Shown: positions 9,243 to 18,606, numbered from the stretch's first letter. The stretch: DNA of 64,000 nt from Thalassotalea_H castellviae (GCF_031846185.1 NZ_JAVRIF010000003.1:124001-188000), one strand, 5' to 3'. Notes: generated from the letters alone by a model not told the origin. Made by a program: numbers and translations.

Positions 9243-9860
9243 TTAAACACCGAGACTGTAATATTCGCCTAATCCTTCTAATATGTTTTTGATGGCAACC
9301 GAGGATAAAATTACCCCCATAATTCTACTGACAACACTTGCCCCGCTACTACCAATGACTTTATTTATCCAGCCAGCCAGTAACATTAAAATGTAAACGA
9401 GAACTAACACTGACAGCATAACTAACACCGTTTGAGTTTGCTACCAAAGCGTGAATACCGAGTTTTCTGTTAATAAAACTGCCGCTAACATTGCACCTGG
9501 GCTGGCAATAGAGGGTACAGCAAGTGGGAAAATCGCGGTGTCACGATGATCTTTTTGAAACTTTTTAATTTCTTCATCAGGTTTGCTTTCGCCAAAGATC
9601 ATGGTTAAAGCAAAAATAAATAATACGATGCCACCAGATATCTGAAAAGCGGGTAAAGGGATTTTTAATGCATCTAAAATGAGCTCCCCGACTACCACGA
9701 AAAATATTAAGATTAATGCCGATAGAAGTGTTGCTAGTAAGGCGATCCGGCGCTTTGTTTTTTGTTTAAATTGATCGGTAACAGCGATAAAAACAGGAAT
9801 AGTACCTATGGGGTCTATAACGGCAAAAAATATGATAAAAGTCGCTACAATATCAATCAT
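9243..9860 (-). pseudogene. marC: MarC/UPF0056 membrane protein gene interrupted by an in-frame amber codon
   Basis: The frame 9860-9441 encodes the first 139 residues of a MarC-family integral membrane protein (IDPIGTIPVFIAVT near the start, AVPSIASPGAMLA near residue 113). It stops at TAG (9441-9443) after Leu-Trp. The same frame continues without any shift as Gln-Thr-Gln-Thr and a 61-residue tail with two more membrane helices, ending at 9243. Joined, the product is about 205 residues, normal for the family. One base change (for example CAG or GAG to TAG) explains it; no insertion or deletion is needed. Either a recent nonsense mutation, a sequencing error, or readthrough. The family's function is poorly defined; it is not a proven drug pump. 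Confidence 0.85.
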
Positions 9861-10109
9861 TCATTAGTCCTTTTGTTGTTAATGAGAATGTTGGAAAAGT
9901 GGCGATTATAGCATATTAAACAACTTCACGTTTGCACAGAATATTTATGGTATGTAGCAAAGCGGAAAGATTAACATGTCAGTAATGGGGGATTGCCCTT
10001 CAATACCATTATCCTAGCAATGAAAGGTATTACGTTATAGCGTCGATCTTACTTGATGTTAATTCTCTTTCTTCATTATAATGAGCAAAACCTTCAAGCG
10101 ACTTTTAAT

Positions 10110-10631
10110 ATGAATAATCAAACCCTATTAGCTTTTATCATCATTATTTCACTAATATTTACAAGCGCTTGCGGGCAAAAAGAACTTTCTATTGAGCCAA
10201 AAAAGCTAGATTGGAAACAACGAGTCATTAAGGTCAATGAAGATAGTTCGTTGCTTTCAGGGAGTTCTTATTTATCCGTATACTCAGCGGTCTATTTACA
10301 TTCCGAAAGTGATTTTAAAGAACTTTCTTCCACGGTAAGTATCAGAAACATCAATAAACAAGATACGATTTATATCAATAAGATTGAATACTTTAATACT
10401 CAAGGTCAGTTGGTTAAGTCTTTTCTTGAAAATAGTATTTATATTGCACCGATGGAAACCGTTGAAATCGTGATTGAACTTTCGGATACGGAAGGTGGCA
10501 CCGGCGCTAATTTTGTTTTTGATTGGAGTATCAAACCTGATTCGAATGAGCCATTATTTGAAGCGGTAATGATCTCTGCGGTTGGTAATAAAGGTTTCGG
10601 TTTTGTTACTCATGGCAAAAAAATTAATTAA
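10110..10631 (+). CDS. DUF3124 lipoprotein
   Basis: A small exported protein matching DUF3124. From the ATG at 10110 there is a classical lipoprotein signal ending in the lipobox TSAC (acylated Cys at about residue 21). The body carries the family hallmarks: SVYSAVYLH, TVSIRNINKQDTIYI, GGTGANFVFDW and EAVMISAVGNKGFGF. An upstream in-frame ATG at 10053 adds 19 residues that would bury the signal peptide, so 10110 is preferred, though neither start has a strong ribosome-binding site. The 3' end overlaps the convergent phosphotransferase gene by 8 bases. Function unknown. Confidence 0.8.
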   Translation: MNNQTLLAFIIIISLIFTSACGQKELSIEPKKLDWKQRVIKVNEDSSLLSGSSYLSVYSAVYLHSESDFKELSSTVSIRNINKQDTIYINKIEYFNTQGQLVKSFLENSIYIAPMETVEIVIELSDTEGGTGANFVFDWSIKPDSNEPLFEAVMISAVGNKGFGFVTHGKKIN

Positions 10632-12594
10632 CCTTTATTGGCGGTACTGAGTACCAGCCATTTTTATACGCTAAGCTCCCCCATAGAACGTGAGCAAGCG
10701 CAATATCTGATAATTTTTGATTCGCTTGCTTCGGCGTTAATTGGTTGTTCTCAGTTTTATAGTTAAAATTTAAAGCTGCTTTTTGTGGTTGTAAAATAGT
10801 CACATCATGGTCAGTCATATATGCGAAGTTTTCTGCATATTGCATCATTGCTCTGCCAGAAAACTTGGGGTTGGTAAGATCGTGCCCAAGCATAGGGGAA
10901 TAGTTTTCGATACCAATGAGTGATAAAAGCGTTGGCGCTAAATCAATTTGGCTTACAAGACGATTATCTAATTTAGCCGTTAAGCCTGAATTTAAAATAA
11001 CACCGGGAATATGAAAGTTGTTGATTGGCACTAAATCACTGCCCATTGCTCTTGCATCATGATCCGCAACAACAAGAAAAATAGTGTTTTTCCAATATGG
11101 CTGTGTTTTAGCTTTAGCAATAAAGTTTCCTAACGCATAGTCAGCATATTGAATAGCCTTATGTCTCAGTAATTCTTTTTTATCATACTTTTGTAATTGT
11201 TTGTCGGTGTATTTTATTGGCGTGATAACTCCTTTTGGAATTTCAAAGGGATCATGATTACTAGACGTGAAGATAAAACTAAAAAATGGCTGATTGTGAT
11301 TATAAAGCTCGGATAACTCCTTGTCGGCTTGATTAAATAAGTCTTCATCACTGGCCCCCCAAGATGCAATAAATTTTGGCGTGTCAATATCGTCAAAATC
11401 GACAATATCAGTGAAACCATTCCCTAAGAAAAAGCTTTTCATATTATCAAAGTGGCTTTCACCACCATAAATAAACTGGGTTTGATAACCTTTACTTTTA
11501 AGTAATGAAGCTATGGTGAAAAAGTGTTTTTGAGATTTATCAAGTTTAACCACGGCTCTTGAAGGTGTTGGCGTAAACCCTGTGATTACCGCTTCGATAC
11601 CTCTTACAGAGCGAGTTCCTGTTGCGTATAGTCGTTGAAAAGCCCAGCCTTCATTATGGAGTTTATCCATTTCAGGCGTTAGCGAGATACCACCTAAAGA
11701 TGAGACATATTGTGCGCCTAAACTTTCTTCTAAAATGATCACCAAATTTTTGGGTTTACCTTGATACGAGGGAGAACGTTTAGTTAATGTCGGTAAATTG
11801 TCATTTTTAAAAGTATTTAAGGGTAGTTGTGTTTCCTGCCTAACAACATGAATAACTTGATCATTACTCATTGTTCCATAGAGGCGAGCGGCATTTATTT
11901 CGTTGCCAAATTGTTTAAGTGCATAAGCAACACTATAAGTTGAATTTAATGTTAACGAGTTAATTAACGGGTCGGTGGAAAAATACACTAATGACGGATT
12001 TATGGGACGATGGCCTAAGTTACCTCTAGCAAATAAAAATAGAACAACCACTAATGTGACAAAAGAAATAACCGCGCTTTTAGCCGTTAACTGTACTTGT
12101 GTTGACACTCGTTTATTAATGTAATTCCAGATTATTTTACTCGGTAAAATTAATAGCGATAAAACTATAAATAGCGTTAATAAATGACCGTTAACTAACA
12201 TTTTAGTTATTTCATCTGGATATGCTAAGTATTCAATAAATATGCGGTTTGGCCTAAAACCATACTCATTAATAAAGGCTGGTGTGGTTAACTCTAAAAA
12301 AATAACTAGCATTGTCATGATGTAAAACCATAGGGTTAAACAGCTTCGCCAAAGCGTTTTCAATCGGCTCGCTATAAGCCAAGGGTGGAATAGTGCGGGA
12401 ATGGCAGATAAGTAGCCAATCGTGCTTAAATCAATGCGAAGCCCATTAATAAAAAAGTTACTAATGTCGTGAATAGAGTCAAATCTATCTAGTTGCCATA
12501 ATGCCAAGCCTGAACGTGCAAATGACAGTAAGGCTATGATACCAATAGTAAATAGTAAAAAAGGTTTTGTTGTTTTATAAACAGAAGTAAACAT
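10624..12594 (-). CDS. LTA synthase/OpgB-type sulfatase-fold phosphotransferase
   Basis: A 656-residue inner-membrane enzyme with about five N-terminal membrane helices (residues 10-190) and a periplasmic alkaline-phosphatase/sulfatase-fold domain (about 285-600). Metal-site residues are seen in NLVIILEESLGAQY, the nucleophile Thr in ATGTRSVRG, and the C-terminal metal ligands in VVADHDAR. Such enzymes move phosphoglycerol (or phosphoethanolamine) from phospholipid onto glycans or lipids, releasing diacylglycerol. The diacylglycerol kinase gene directly upstream suits recycling of that by-product. The exact acceptor cannot be told. A PmrA-like box lies 49 bases before the start. Confidence 0.87.
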   Translation of the reverse strand: MFTSVYKTTKPFLLFTIGIIALLSFARSGLALWQLDRFDSIHDISNFFINGLRIDLSTIGYLSAIPALFHPWLIASRLKTLWRSCLTLWFYIMTMLVIFLELTTPAFINEYGFRPNRIFIEYLAYPDEITKMLVNGHLLTLFIVLSLLILPSKIIWNYINKRVSTQVQLTAKSAVISFVTLVVVLFLFARGNLGHRPINPSLVYFSTDPLINSLTLNSTYSVAYALKQFGNEINAARLYGTMSNDQVIHVVRQETQLPLNTFKNDNLPTLTKRSPSYQGKPKNLVIILEESLGAQYVSSLGGISLTPEMDKLHNEGWAFQRLYATGTRSVRGIEAVITGFTPTPSRAVVKLDKSQKHFFTIASLLKSKGYQTQFIYGGESHFDNMKSFFLGNGFTDIVDFDDIDTPKFIASWGASDEDLFNQADKELSELYNHNQPFFSFIFTSSNHDPFEIPKGVITPIKYTDKQLQKYDKKELLRHKAIQYADYALGNFIAKAKTQPYWKNTIFLVVADHDARAMGSDLVPINNFHIPGVILNSGLTAKLDNRLVSQIDLAPTLLSLIGIENYSPMLGHDLTNPKFSGRAMMQYAENFAYMTDHDVTILQPQKAALNFNYKTENNQLTPKQANQKLSDIALAHVLWGSLAYKNGWYSVPPIKVN

Positions 12595-12642
12595 CGTTTG
12601 ACAATTTTTATGAAAATACGCGGTTTACTATATTGGTAAAAG

Positions 12643-12659
12643 CTTAAGATTAACTTAAA
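12643..12659. promoter_or_regulatory. PmrA/BasR-type box upstream of the phosphotransferase gene
   Basis: Read on the minus strand the site is TTTAAG-N5-CTTAAG, fitting the PmrA consensus YTTAAK-N5-YTTAAK at every defined base. Ten bases further downstream (minus strand) is a -10-like TATAGT, so the box would overlap the -35 position, as is usual for this activator. It sits 49-65 bases before the start codon. Confidence 0.65.
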
Positions 12660-12695
12660 GTCAGTTGATCAATGATAGGCACTGTATCTCTTCCT

Positions 12696-13061
12696 TTAAA
12701 ATATTACGGCTATCCAGACTAACACCGCAATCACGACACTCAAAAGCACAGCCGCCGAACCTAAATCTTTTGCCAAACCAGAAAGCGGATGAATTTCTAA
12801 TCCAACTCTATCGACAATCGCTTCAATTGCGGTATTAATTATTTCCGTAAAGATGATAAACAGCAGCGCTACAATTAATATAATCTGTTCTTTAACGGTG
12901 ATGTCTAGAAGAAATGTAACTGGCGTTGCAATGATCAAAAGGAGTAGTTCTTGCCTAAAGGCAGCTTCATGGTTTATTAACCAACTAAATGCTCTTAAAG
13001 AATTTAAACTAGCTAAGTAAATTCGACTTAACCCCCTTGGTTTATTGGTATTATCAAACAT
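12696..13061 (-). CDS. dgkA: Diacylglycerol kinase DgkA
   Basis: A 121-residue three-helix membrane protein of the prokaryotic DgkA family. The signatures NSLRAFSWLINHEAAFRQE (about residues 20-38) and FTEIINTAIEAIVDRVGLE (about 70-88) carry the catalytic and Mg-ATP binding Glu, Asn and Asp residues. It phosphorylates diacylglycerol to phosphatidic acid at the inner membrane. It lies 101 bases upstream of the phosphotransferase gene that probably generates diacylglycerol, on the same strand, but each gene has its own PmrA-type box. Length is typical. Confidence 0.95.
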   Translation of the reverse strand: MFDNTNKPRGLSRIYLASLNSLRAFSWLINHEAAFRQELLLLIIATPVTFLLDITVKEQIILIVALLFIIFTEIINTAIEAIVDRVGLEIHPLSGLAKDLGSAAVLLSVVIAVLVWIAVIF

Positions 13062-13112
13062 TATTTAATTGTCTTTTCTTTCATTACATTAGCTTGATGC
13101 TAAAGCGACAAT

Positions 13113-13129
13113 CTTAAGATTTCCTTAAT
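13113..13129. promoter_or_regulatory. PmrA/BasR-type box upstream of dgkA
   Basis: On the minus strand the site reads ATTAAG-N5-CTTAAG, one base off the YTTAAK-N5-YTTAAK consensus. A weak -10 (TAGCAT) lies ten bases further on, the same spacing as at the phosphotransferase gene. It sits 52-68 bases before the dgkA start. Confidence 0.62.
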
Positions 13130-13400
13130 CAACTGAGATAACGAAAAGGAAAATGACCAGGATAATGAAAAATGCACCTTGCCTAATTTGATGAGCAAAG
13201 ATGTTCAAAACGACATGCAAGGGGGAGAGTGGAGCAAAAAATTAAGATGGTGCTGCGTTGAGTGGTTTTAACATCTAGCATATTGAACTATTTTATGGAA
13301 AATACGATAGCGATTAACAGAAAGTGATCGCAAATAGAAACGAACAGGCAATCGTATTCTCAGCAATAATATTAAAAATATTTCGCAGATTTGTCTGTAT
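13130..13400. other. Intergenic region between dgkA and the LacI gene
   Basis: About 270 bases downstream of the LacI gene and upstream of dgkA. No coding frame, clear terminator hairpin or repeat was recognised. Confidence 0.4.
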
Positions 13401-14402
13401 CTACTCGACCTTTTTGATCGATTCCCTGATTATCAATTCAGGCGTGAATTTATTATTGACGAAAACATCCGAGTGTTTATAGACATTTTTTAATATCCAT
13501 TGAGCTGACATTTTAGCCATTTCATTAATTGGATAATTCATCGTGGTTAATTCAGGGTGTAAATAATTAGCAAAGTAGACGTTATCAAATCCGATAACTG
13601 AACAATCTTTGGGAATTAACATGTTGTGATCTCTTAACCCTTTCATTGCACCAGAGGCCATTTCATCATTTGCACAAATAGCGGCAGTAAACGGTTTATT
13701 TTTTTTAAGGAGGTGATCAATCCCGACTCGGCCACTCGTTGTTAAAAAGTCACCTTCGTAAAATAACTCATCATCAAACTTTAAGTTTGCTTCATTTAAG
13801 GCTCTTTTGTGACCATCTAAACGTTCGTTAGCATCTTGTTTAAATAATGGACCTGAGATGTAAGCTAAATTTTTATGCCCTTGTTCAATGATATATTTAG
13901 TTGCTAAATAGCCACCGAGTTCATTATCAATATAAAAGCATTTATCTTTAATTTCAGGGATTAAACGGTTTAATATCACCACAGGCGTTGAGCCTTTTGA
14001 TAACTCAATAACAAACTCATCCGATAGAGAATCAATTAAAATGATGATTGCATCACAATTACGGTCGATTAAAAAGTTAATGCCGTCTTTTTCACTTTGT
14101 TCAACACTGTGACCTGCGGTAACCACTGCATGCTTGCCTGCTTTTCTTAATTCTATTTCAATACTACTGAGCATTTCACCGTAGAAAGGACCATGTAATT
14201 CAGAGACTAAAACCCCAATGCTATTTGAACGGTTCGAAGCTAATGAGCGGGCCACACTATTGGGGCGGTAGCCTAATTCGTCCATCGCAGCCATGACTTT
14301 TTGTTTAGTTTTTTCACTCACATGCTCATGATTGTTAAGCACCCTAGAAACGGAAGATAGTGAAACACCTGCTAATGCTGAAACTTCGTAAATGGTCGCC
14401 AT
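13401..14402 (-). CDS. LacI-family repressor of the laminarin/beta-glucan locus
   Basis: A 333-residue LacI/GalR regulator. The helix-turn-helix is at the N-terminus (TIYEVSALAGVSLSSVSRVL, residues 3-22), then the hinge helix (YRPNSVARSLAS, about 46-57) and a periplasmic-binding-protein-like effector domain with HGPFYGEML and CSVIGFDN motifs. It is divergent from the sugar importer/GH3 operon. Paired TGGAAGCGCTTCCA-type sites occur in this intergenic region and before the GH16 and GH1 genes, so it probably represses all three units and itself. The effector is likely glucose, cellobiose-like or laminaribiose sugar; this is inference. Confidence 0.92.
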   Translation of the reverse strand: MATIYEVSALAGVSLSSVSRVLNNHEHVSEKTKQKVMAAMDELGYRPNSVARSLASNRSNSIGVLVSELHGPFYGEMLSSIEIELRKAGKHAVVTAGHSVEQSEKDGINFLIDRNCDAIIILIDSLSDEFVIELSKGSTPVVILNRLIPEIKDKCFYIDNELGGYLATKYIIEQGHKNLAYISGPLFKQDANERLDGHKRALNEANLKFDDELFYEGDFLTTSGRVGIDHLLKKNKPFTAAICANDEMASGAMKGLRDHNMLIPKDCSVIGFDNVYFANYLHPELTTMNYPINEMAKMSAQWILKNVYKHSDVFVNNKFTPELIIRESIKKVE

Positions 14403-14532
14403 TATTACCCTTTAGCGTATTATAATTTTTTGCTAGTAGACTTTAACATGAAAGTTAAATGCTTAACTAGTAAGAGTTAGTGTTGTGATGAATTCTGCAT
14501 ACGCATTTAATATGGCATAATAATCCAACAAT

Positions 14533-14546
14533 TGGAAGCGCTTCCA
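14533..14546. promoter_or_regulatory. LacI-type operator 1, importer/GH3 promoter
   Basis: Perfect 14-base palindrome TGGAAGCGCTTCCA placed just upstream of the -35 hexamer of the importer promoter and 131 bases from the divergent lacI start. Confidence 0.85.
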
Positions 14547-14551
14547 AAAAA

Positions 14552-14579
14552 TTGTAAAAATCATTGCATTTTTTATTAT
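14552..14579 (+). promoter_or_regulatory. Predicted promoter of the importer/GH3 operon
   Basis: TTGTAA (14552-14557) and TATTAT (14574-14579) with a 16-base spacer. Operators flank it on both sides, one before the -35 and one just after the expected start of transcription. Confidence 0.5.
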
Positions 14580-14591
14580 TAGCAGACAGAA

Positions 14592-14605
14592 TGGAAGCGC
14601 TTCCA
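14592..14605. promoter_or_regulatory. LacI-type operator 2, importer/GH3 promoter
   Basis: Second perfect copy of TGGAAGCGCTTCCA, 59 bases centre to centre from the first, positioned where a bound repressor would block transcription start. Confidence 0.85.
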
Positions 14606-14717
14606 GTTTTATTTGAATAAATTGAAAGTGACTTAATTAAATATAAAAGCAAGCTGAGTCTGCATCAGTGATAACAAAAATTATGTGAGAAGGGCGGGGA
14701 AATGTTAGGAGAAAACA

Positions 14718-15980
14718 ATGGCTAGTGTATCCATACAACCAGGTGAGCTTGAGCCTGTTAAACAAAGTGGTAATGACAATTATGTTTTTGCGTTAACGTC
14801 TTTAACGTCATTATTTTTTATGTGGGGTTTTATAACCTGTTTAAATGATATTTTAATTCCACATTTAAAAGGGGTGTTTGACTTAACCTATAGTCAGGCA
14901 ATGTTAATCCAATTTTGCTTTTTTGGTGCCTATTTCTTAGTATCCATTCCAGCGGGCAACATAGTAAAAAAAATAGGCTTTCAAAGAGGTATTGTATTAG
15001 GGTTGATTATCGCGGCGGTTGGCTGTTTAGCTTTTTATCCTGCCGCTTCAATGCACAGCTATCCAGTTTTTCTATTCGCGTTGTTTGTACTTGCGAGCGG
15101 TATTACCATTTTGCAAGTGTCGGCAAACCCTTATGTCAGTATTTTAGGAAAAGCTGAAACTGCTTCATCAAGATTAACTCTTACCCAAGCATTTAATTCT
15201 CTAGGGACCACCATTGCACCATTTTTTGGCGCATATCTTATATTAGAACAAGTTGCAGAAAGCATGTCGGCGAGTCAACAAGCAGAATCTGTACAATTGC
15301 CTTATTTAATTTTAGCGGGAATGTTGTTTATGCTTGCGGCGGTCTTTGCTTATATAAAATTGCCTACCGTTGAATATGCACAAGATACTCATGAAAACCA
15401 ATCTCTTTCTGGAAGTGCCTGGCAATATCGTCACCTTGTGTTAGGTGCGATTGGAATTTTTGTCTATGTTGGCGCAGAGGTAGCAATTGGCAGCTTTTTA
15501 GTGTCATTTTTACATGATCCTAATATTGCTGGATTAGAAGAAGCCCATGCTGCTAAATATATAGCGTATTTTTGGGGGGGCGCTATGGTTGGCCGGTTTA
15601 TCGGGGCGGCGGTTATGCAAAAATTACCGGCAGGGAAAGTATTAGCGTTTAGCGCGATTGTCGCTGTGATCTTTATTGCTAGTGCCATGATAACTTCAGG
15701 ACAACTTGCTATGTGGTCGATGTTATTGGTTGGTTTGTGTAATTCAATCATGTTTCCAACCATTTTTAGTTTAGCGATTAGCGGATTAGGAAAACATACC
15801 AGTCAAGGCTCAGGCATATTATGTTTGGCAATTGTCGGTGGTGCTATTATCCCGTTAATTCAGGGGATGTTAGCGGATAATATTGGTCTGCAAAATTCAT
15901 TTTTCTTACCGATCATTTGTTATCTGTTTATCGCTTTTTATGGTCTGTCAGGCAGTAAGCCTGTATTAAATAAGGCTTGA
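14718..15980 (+). CDS. FucP-family glucose/galactose-type MFS importer
   Basis: A 420-residue, twelve-helix major facilitator of the FucP/GluP sugar:H+ symporter family. The signature LFFMWGFITCLNDILIPHLK (about residues 33-52) and the segment LQVSANPYVSILGK (about 134-147) are typical. It starts at 14718 behind AGGAG. The GH3 beta-glucosidase gene begins 7 bases after its stop, so hydrolysis and uptake are coupled: GH3 releases glucose outside the inner membrane and this carrier brings it in. Substrate is inferred from family and context. Confidence 0.9.
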   Translation: MASVSIQPGELEPVKQSGNDNYVFALTSLTSLFFMWGFITCLNDILIPHLKGVFDLTYSQAMLIQFCFFGAYFLVSIPAGNIVKKIGFQRGIVLGLIIAAVGCLAFYPAASMHSYPVFLFALFVLASGITILQVSANPYVSILGKAETASSRLTLTQAFNSLGTTIAPFFGAYLILEQVAESMSASQQAESVQLPYLILAGMLFMLAAVFAYIKLPTVEYAQDTHENQSLSGSAWQYRHLVLGAIGIFVYVGAEVAIGSFLVSFLHDPNIAGLEEAHAAKYIAYFWGGAMVGRFIGAAVMQKLPAGKVLAFSAIVAVIFIASAMITSGQLAMWSMLLVGLCNSIMFPTIFSLAISGLGKHTSQGSGILCLAIVGGAIIPLIQGMLADNIGLQNSFFLPIICYLFIAFYGLSGSKPVLNKA

Positions 15981-15987
15981 GGTTATT

Positions 15988-18606
15988 ATGTCAATTAAAA
16001 TTAATATGAAACATCGTTGTATCCGTTCACTCTTGTTGGTCGCTATTACTTCTTCACTCGCGGCGTGTAATAGTGAGCAAACGCCAACGTCGGTTGAGCA
16101 AAATGAAAATCAACAACCAGAGAAAAACAGCGCACAACCATTGCACGAAAATTTAGCTATTTGGCCAAAATTAGATATTGCGGTTAAACCAGATCCAAGC
16201 GTTGAAGCGAAAGTGTCAGAAATTTTATCAACGATGACATTAGAGCAAAAAGTTGCACAAATGATCCAGCCAGAGATACGGGATATTTCGGTTGAAGATA
16301 TGCGTAAATATGGCTTTGGTTCATATTTGAATGGTGGTGGTGCATTTCCTGAAAATAACAAACATGCAAGCCCTGCAGATTGGATCAAACTTGCTGAAGC
16401 TATGTATCAAGCCTCAATCGATGATTCACTCGATGGTTCTACTATTCCTACTATGTGGGGAACTGACGCGGTACATGGCCATAACAATGTTATTGGCGCG
16501 ACGCTCTTTCCTCATAACATTGGTTTAGGAGCGGCGAATAATCCTGATTTAATCGAAAAAATTGCTGCGATCACCGCTAAAGAAGTGATGGTAACAGGCA
16601 TTGATTGGGTGTTTGCCCCTACCGTGGCTGTTGTTCGCGATGATCGCTGGGGTAGAACTTATGAAGGCTATTCTGAAGATCCTGAAATTGTCAGAAATTA
16701 CTCGGCGGCAATTGTAAAAGGTCTTCAAGGTGCTGCAGACCAAGACTTTTTAGGTGATGAACGGGTAATAAGCACCGTGAAACATTTTCTAGGGGATGGT
16801 GGCACTGAAGCAGGCGATGACCAAGGGGATAATATTGCTAGCGAACAAACGTTATTTGATATCCATGCCCAAGGTTATGTTGGCGGTTTATCAGCTGGTT
16901 CACAATCGGTTATGGCGTCTTTTAACAGCTGGCATGGTAAGAAAAATCACGGCAATAAGTACTTACTAACCGATGTGTTAAAAAACCGTATGGGTTTCGA
17001 TGGCTTTGTTGTTGGTGATTGGAATGGTCACGGGCAAATTAAAGGGTGTACGAATGAGAGCTGTCCACAATCTATTAACGCTGGCTTAGATATATTCATG
17101 GTGCCAACTAACGCATGGAAACCATTATATGAGAACACCATTGCACAAGTAAAAAGTGGTGAAATTAAACAAAGCAGAATTGACGATGCGGTGAGCCGAA
17201 TTTTGCGCGTGAAAGTCAGAGCTGGCCTCTTTGAAAAGCCTAGTCCAGCAAAACGTAAATTGTCGGGAAAAACCGCACTGATTGGTGCTGACGAACATAG
17301 AGCCATTGCACAGCAAGCGGTGAGAGAGTCTTTAATTTTATTGAAAAATAACGAGAATCTTTTGCCGTTGTCTCCACATCAACATATCTTAGTGACCGGT
17401 GATGGTGCGGATAATATTGGTAAACAATCAGGTGGTTGGACAATTACGTGGCAAGGTACGGGTAATAACAATGCCGACTTCCCTGGCGGTACTTCCATTT
17501 ATGATGGGATCAAAGCAAAAGTCGCCATGGGTGAGGGAAGCATTGAACTAAGTAGTGATGGTTCATTTATGCAGAAACCTGATGTTGCGATTGTTGTTTT
17601 TGGTGAAGAGCCTTACGCCGAAGGAAATGGTGATTTGGATAACCTTGAATATCAACGAGGCAATAAACAAGATCTAGCTTTATTAAAACGCATACAAGCG
17701 CAAGGCATAAAAGTGGTCTCGGTCTTTATTAGCGGTCGTCCAATGTGGGTAAATGCTGAATTAAATGCTTCTGATGCGTTTGTTGCTGCTTGGTTACCGG
17801 GTTCAGAGGGCAAAAGCGTAGCTGATGTGTTATTTACCAAAGCTAATGGCGATATCAATCATGACTTTAAAGGTAAGTTATCATTTTCATGGCCGAACGC
17901 AGCAGATCAAACCACGGTTAATCGTTTTGATAAAAACTATCAACCTTTGTTGCCGTATGGTTATGGGTTAACTTACCTTGGAAATGATCAGCTTGAAAAT
18001 GGCGATCAAGGTTTCATTTTAGCAAATGATCTCAATGAAACTTCTGTGGCTACTTCTGATTCATTAACTGAATTAAAAATCTTTGAATTAGCGGTGAAAA
18101 AGCCATGGCATGTTGCTCTGCAATCAGGTGATAAATCAGCAACGGTGACCTCTAATATTCAATCGTTAGGTGCTATCTCGTTAAGAACGTTAGACAAGGT
18201 AGTTCAAGAAGATGCAAGAACGGTATCTTTCAATGGTAATGAATCGGCAAGCTTACGTATTTTTAGTAGTTTCCCCGAAGATTTTAGAGCTTATCATGAA
18301 GCAAAATCGGTACTATCGTTTGAGGTTCGTCTTGAGCGAGTGCCAACTGATGCGGTCAACTTAGCAATGAATTGTAATGGTGAATGCCAAGACTCAATCG
18401 ACATAGCGCCGCTATTGAAAGCCGCTAACTTAAACGAATGGCACACCATTAACATCGATTTCGCTTGCTTAAAAAGCTCAGGAGCTGAATTTGCTCAAAT
18501 AATGTCACCGTTTACGTTATCAACGAAAGGTAAAGTGACATTAAGTTATTCTGGCATTAGTGTTGTTCCTAACACTGCTGAGCAAGCCACAATGAGCTGT
18601 CAGTAA
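15988..18606 (+). CDS. GH3 beta-glucosidase / exo-beta-glucanase lipoprotein (ExoP type)
   Basis: An 872-residue GH3 enzyme. A lipoprotein signal ends in the lipobox LAAC (about residues 24-27). The (beta/alpha)8 domain spans about 60-420, with the nucleophile Asp344 in GFVVGDWNG and the substrate-binding KHFLGDGGT. The alpha/beta sandwich (about 440-670) includes IVVFGEEPYAEGNGD. A C-terminal domain (about 690-872) resembles the galactose-binding-like ExoP module. It removes glucose from the ends of beta-1,3/1,4-gluco-oligosaccharides in the periplasm or at the outer membrane. Cotranscribed with the FucP-type importer. Confidence 0.92.
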   Translation: MSIKINMKHRCIRSLLLVAITSSLAACNSEQTPTSVEQNENQQPEKNSAQPLHENLAIWPKLDIAVKPDPSVEAKVSEILSTMTLEQKVAQMIQPEIRDISVEDMRKYGFGSYLNGGGAFPENNKHASPADWIKLAEAMYQASIDDSLDGSTIPTMWGTDAVHGHNNVIGATLFPHNIGLGAANNPDLIEKIAAITAKEVMVTGIDWVFAPTVAVVRDDRWGRTYEGYSEDPEIVRNYSAAIVKGLQGAADQDFLGDERVISTVKHFLGDGGTEAGDDQGDNIASEQTLFDIHAQGYVGGLSAGSQSVMASFNSWHGKKNHGNKYLLTDVLKNRMGFDGFVVGDWNGHGQIKGCTNESCPQSINAGLDIFMVPTNAWKPLYENTIAQVKSGEIKQSRIDDAVSRILRVKVRAGLFEKPSPAKRKLSGKTALIGADEHRAIAQQAVRESLILLKNNENLLPLSPHQHILVTGDGADNIGKQSGGWTITWQGTGNNNADFPGGTSIYDGIKAKVAMGEGSIELSSDGSFMQKPDVAIVVFGEEPYAEGNGDLDNLEYQRGNKQDLALLKRIQAQGIKVVSVFISGRPMWVNAELNASDAFVAAWLPGSEGKSVADVLFTKANGDINHDFKGKLSFSWPNAADQTTVNRFDKNYQPLLPYGYGLTYLGNDQLENGDQGFILANDLNETSVATSDSLTELKIFELAVKKPWHVALQSGDKSATVTSNIQSLGAISLRTLDKVVQEDARTVSFNGNESASLRIFSSFPEDFRAYHEAKSVLSFEVRLERVPTDAVNLAMNCNGECQDSIDIAPLLKAANLNEWHTINIDFACLKSSGAEFAQIMSPFTLSTKGKVTLSYSGISVVPNTAEQATMSCQ

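Noticed and set aside
9243..9428. Separate small membrane protein gene
   Set aside because: It is the in-frame continuation of marC after an amber codon, not an independent gene.
10053..10109. Longer start of the DUF3124 gene
   Set aside because: It would place 19 residues before a clear lipoprotein signal peptide; the ATG at 10110 is better.
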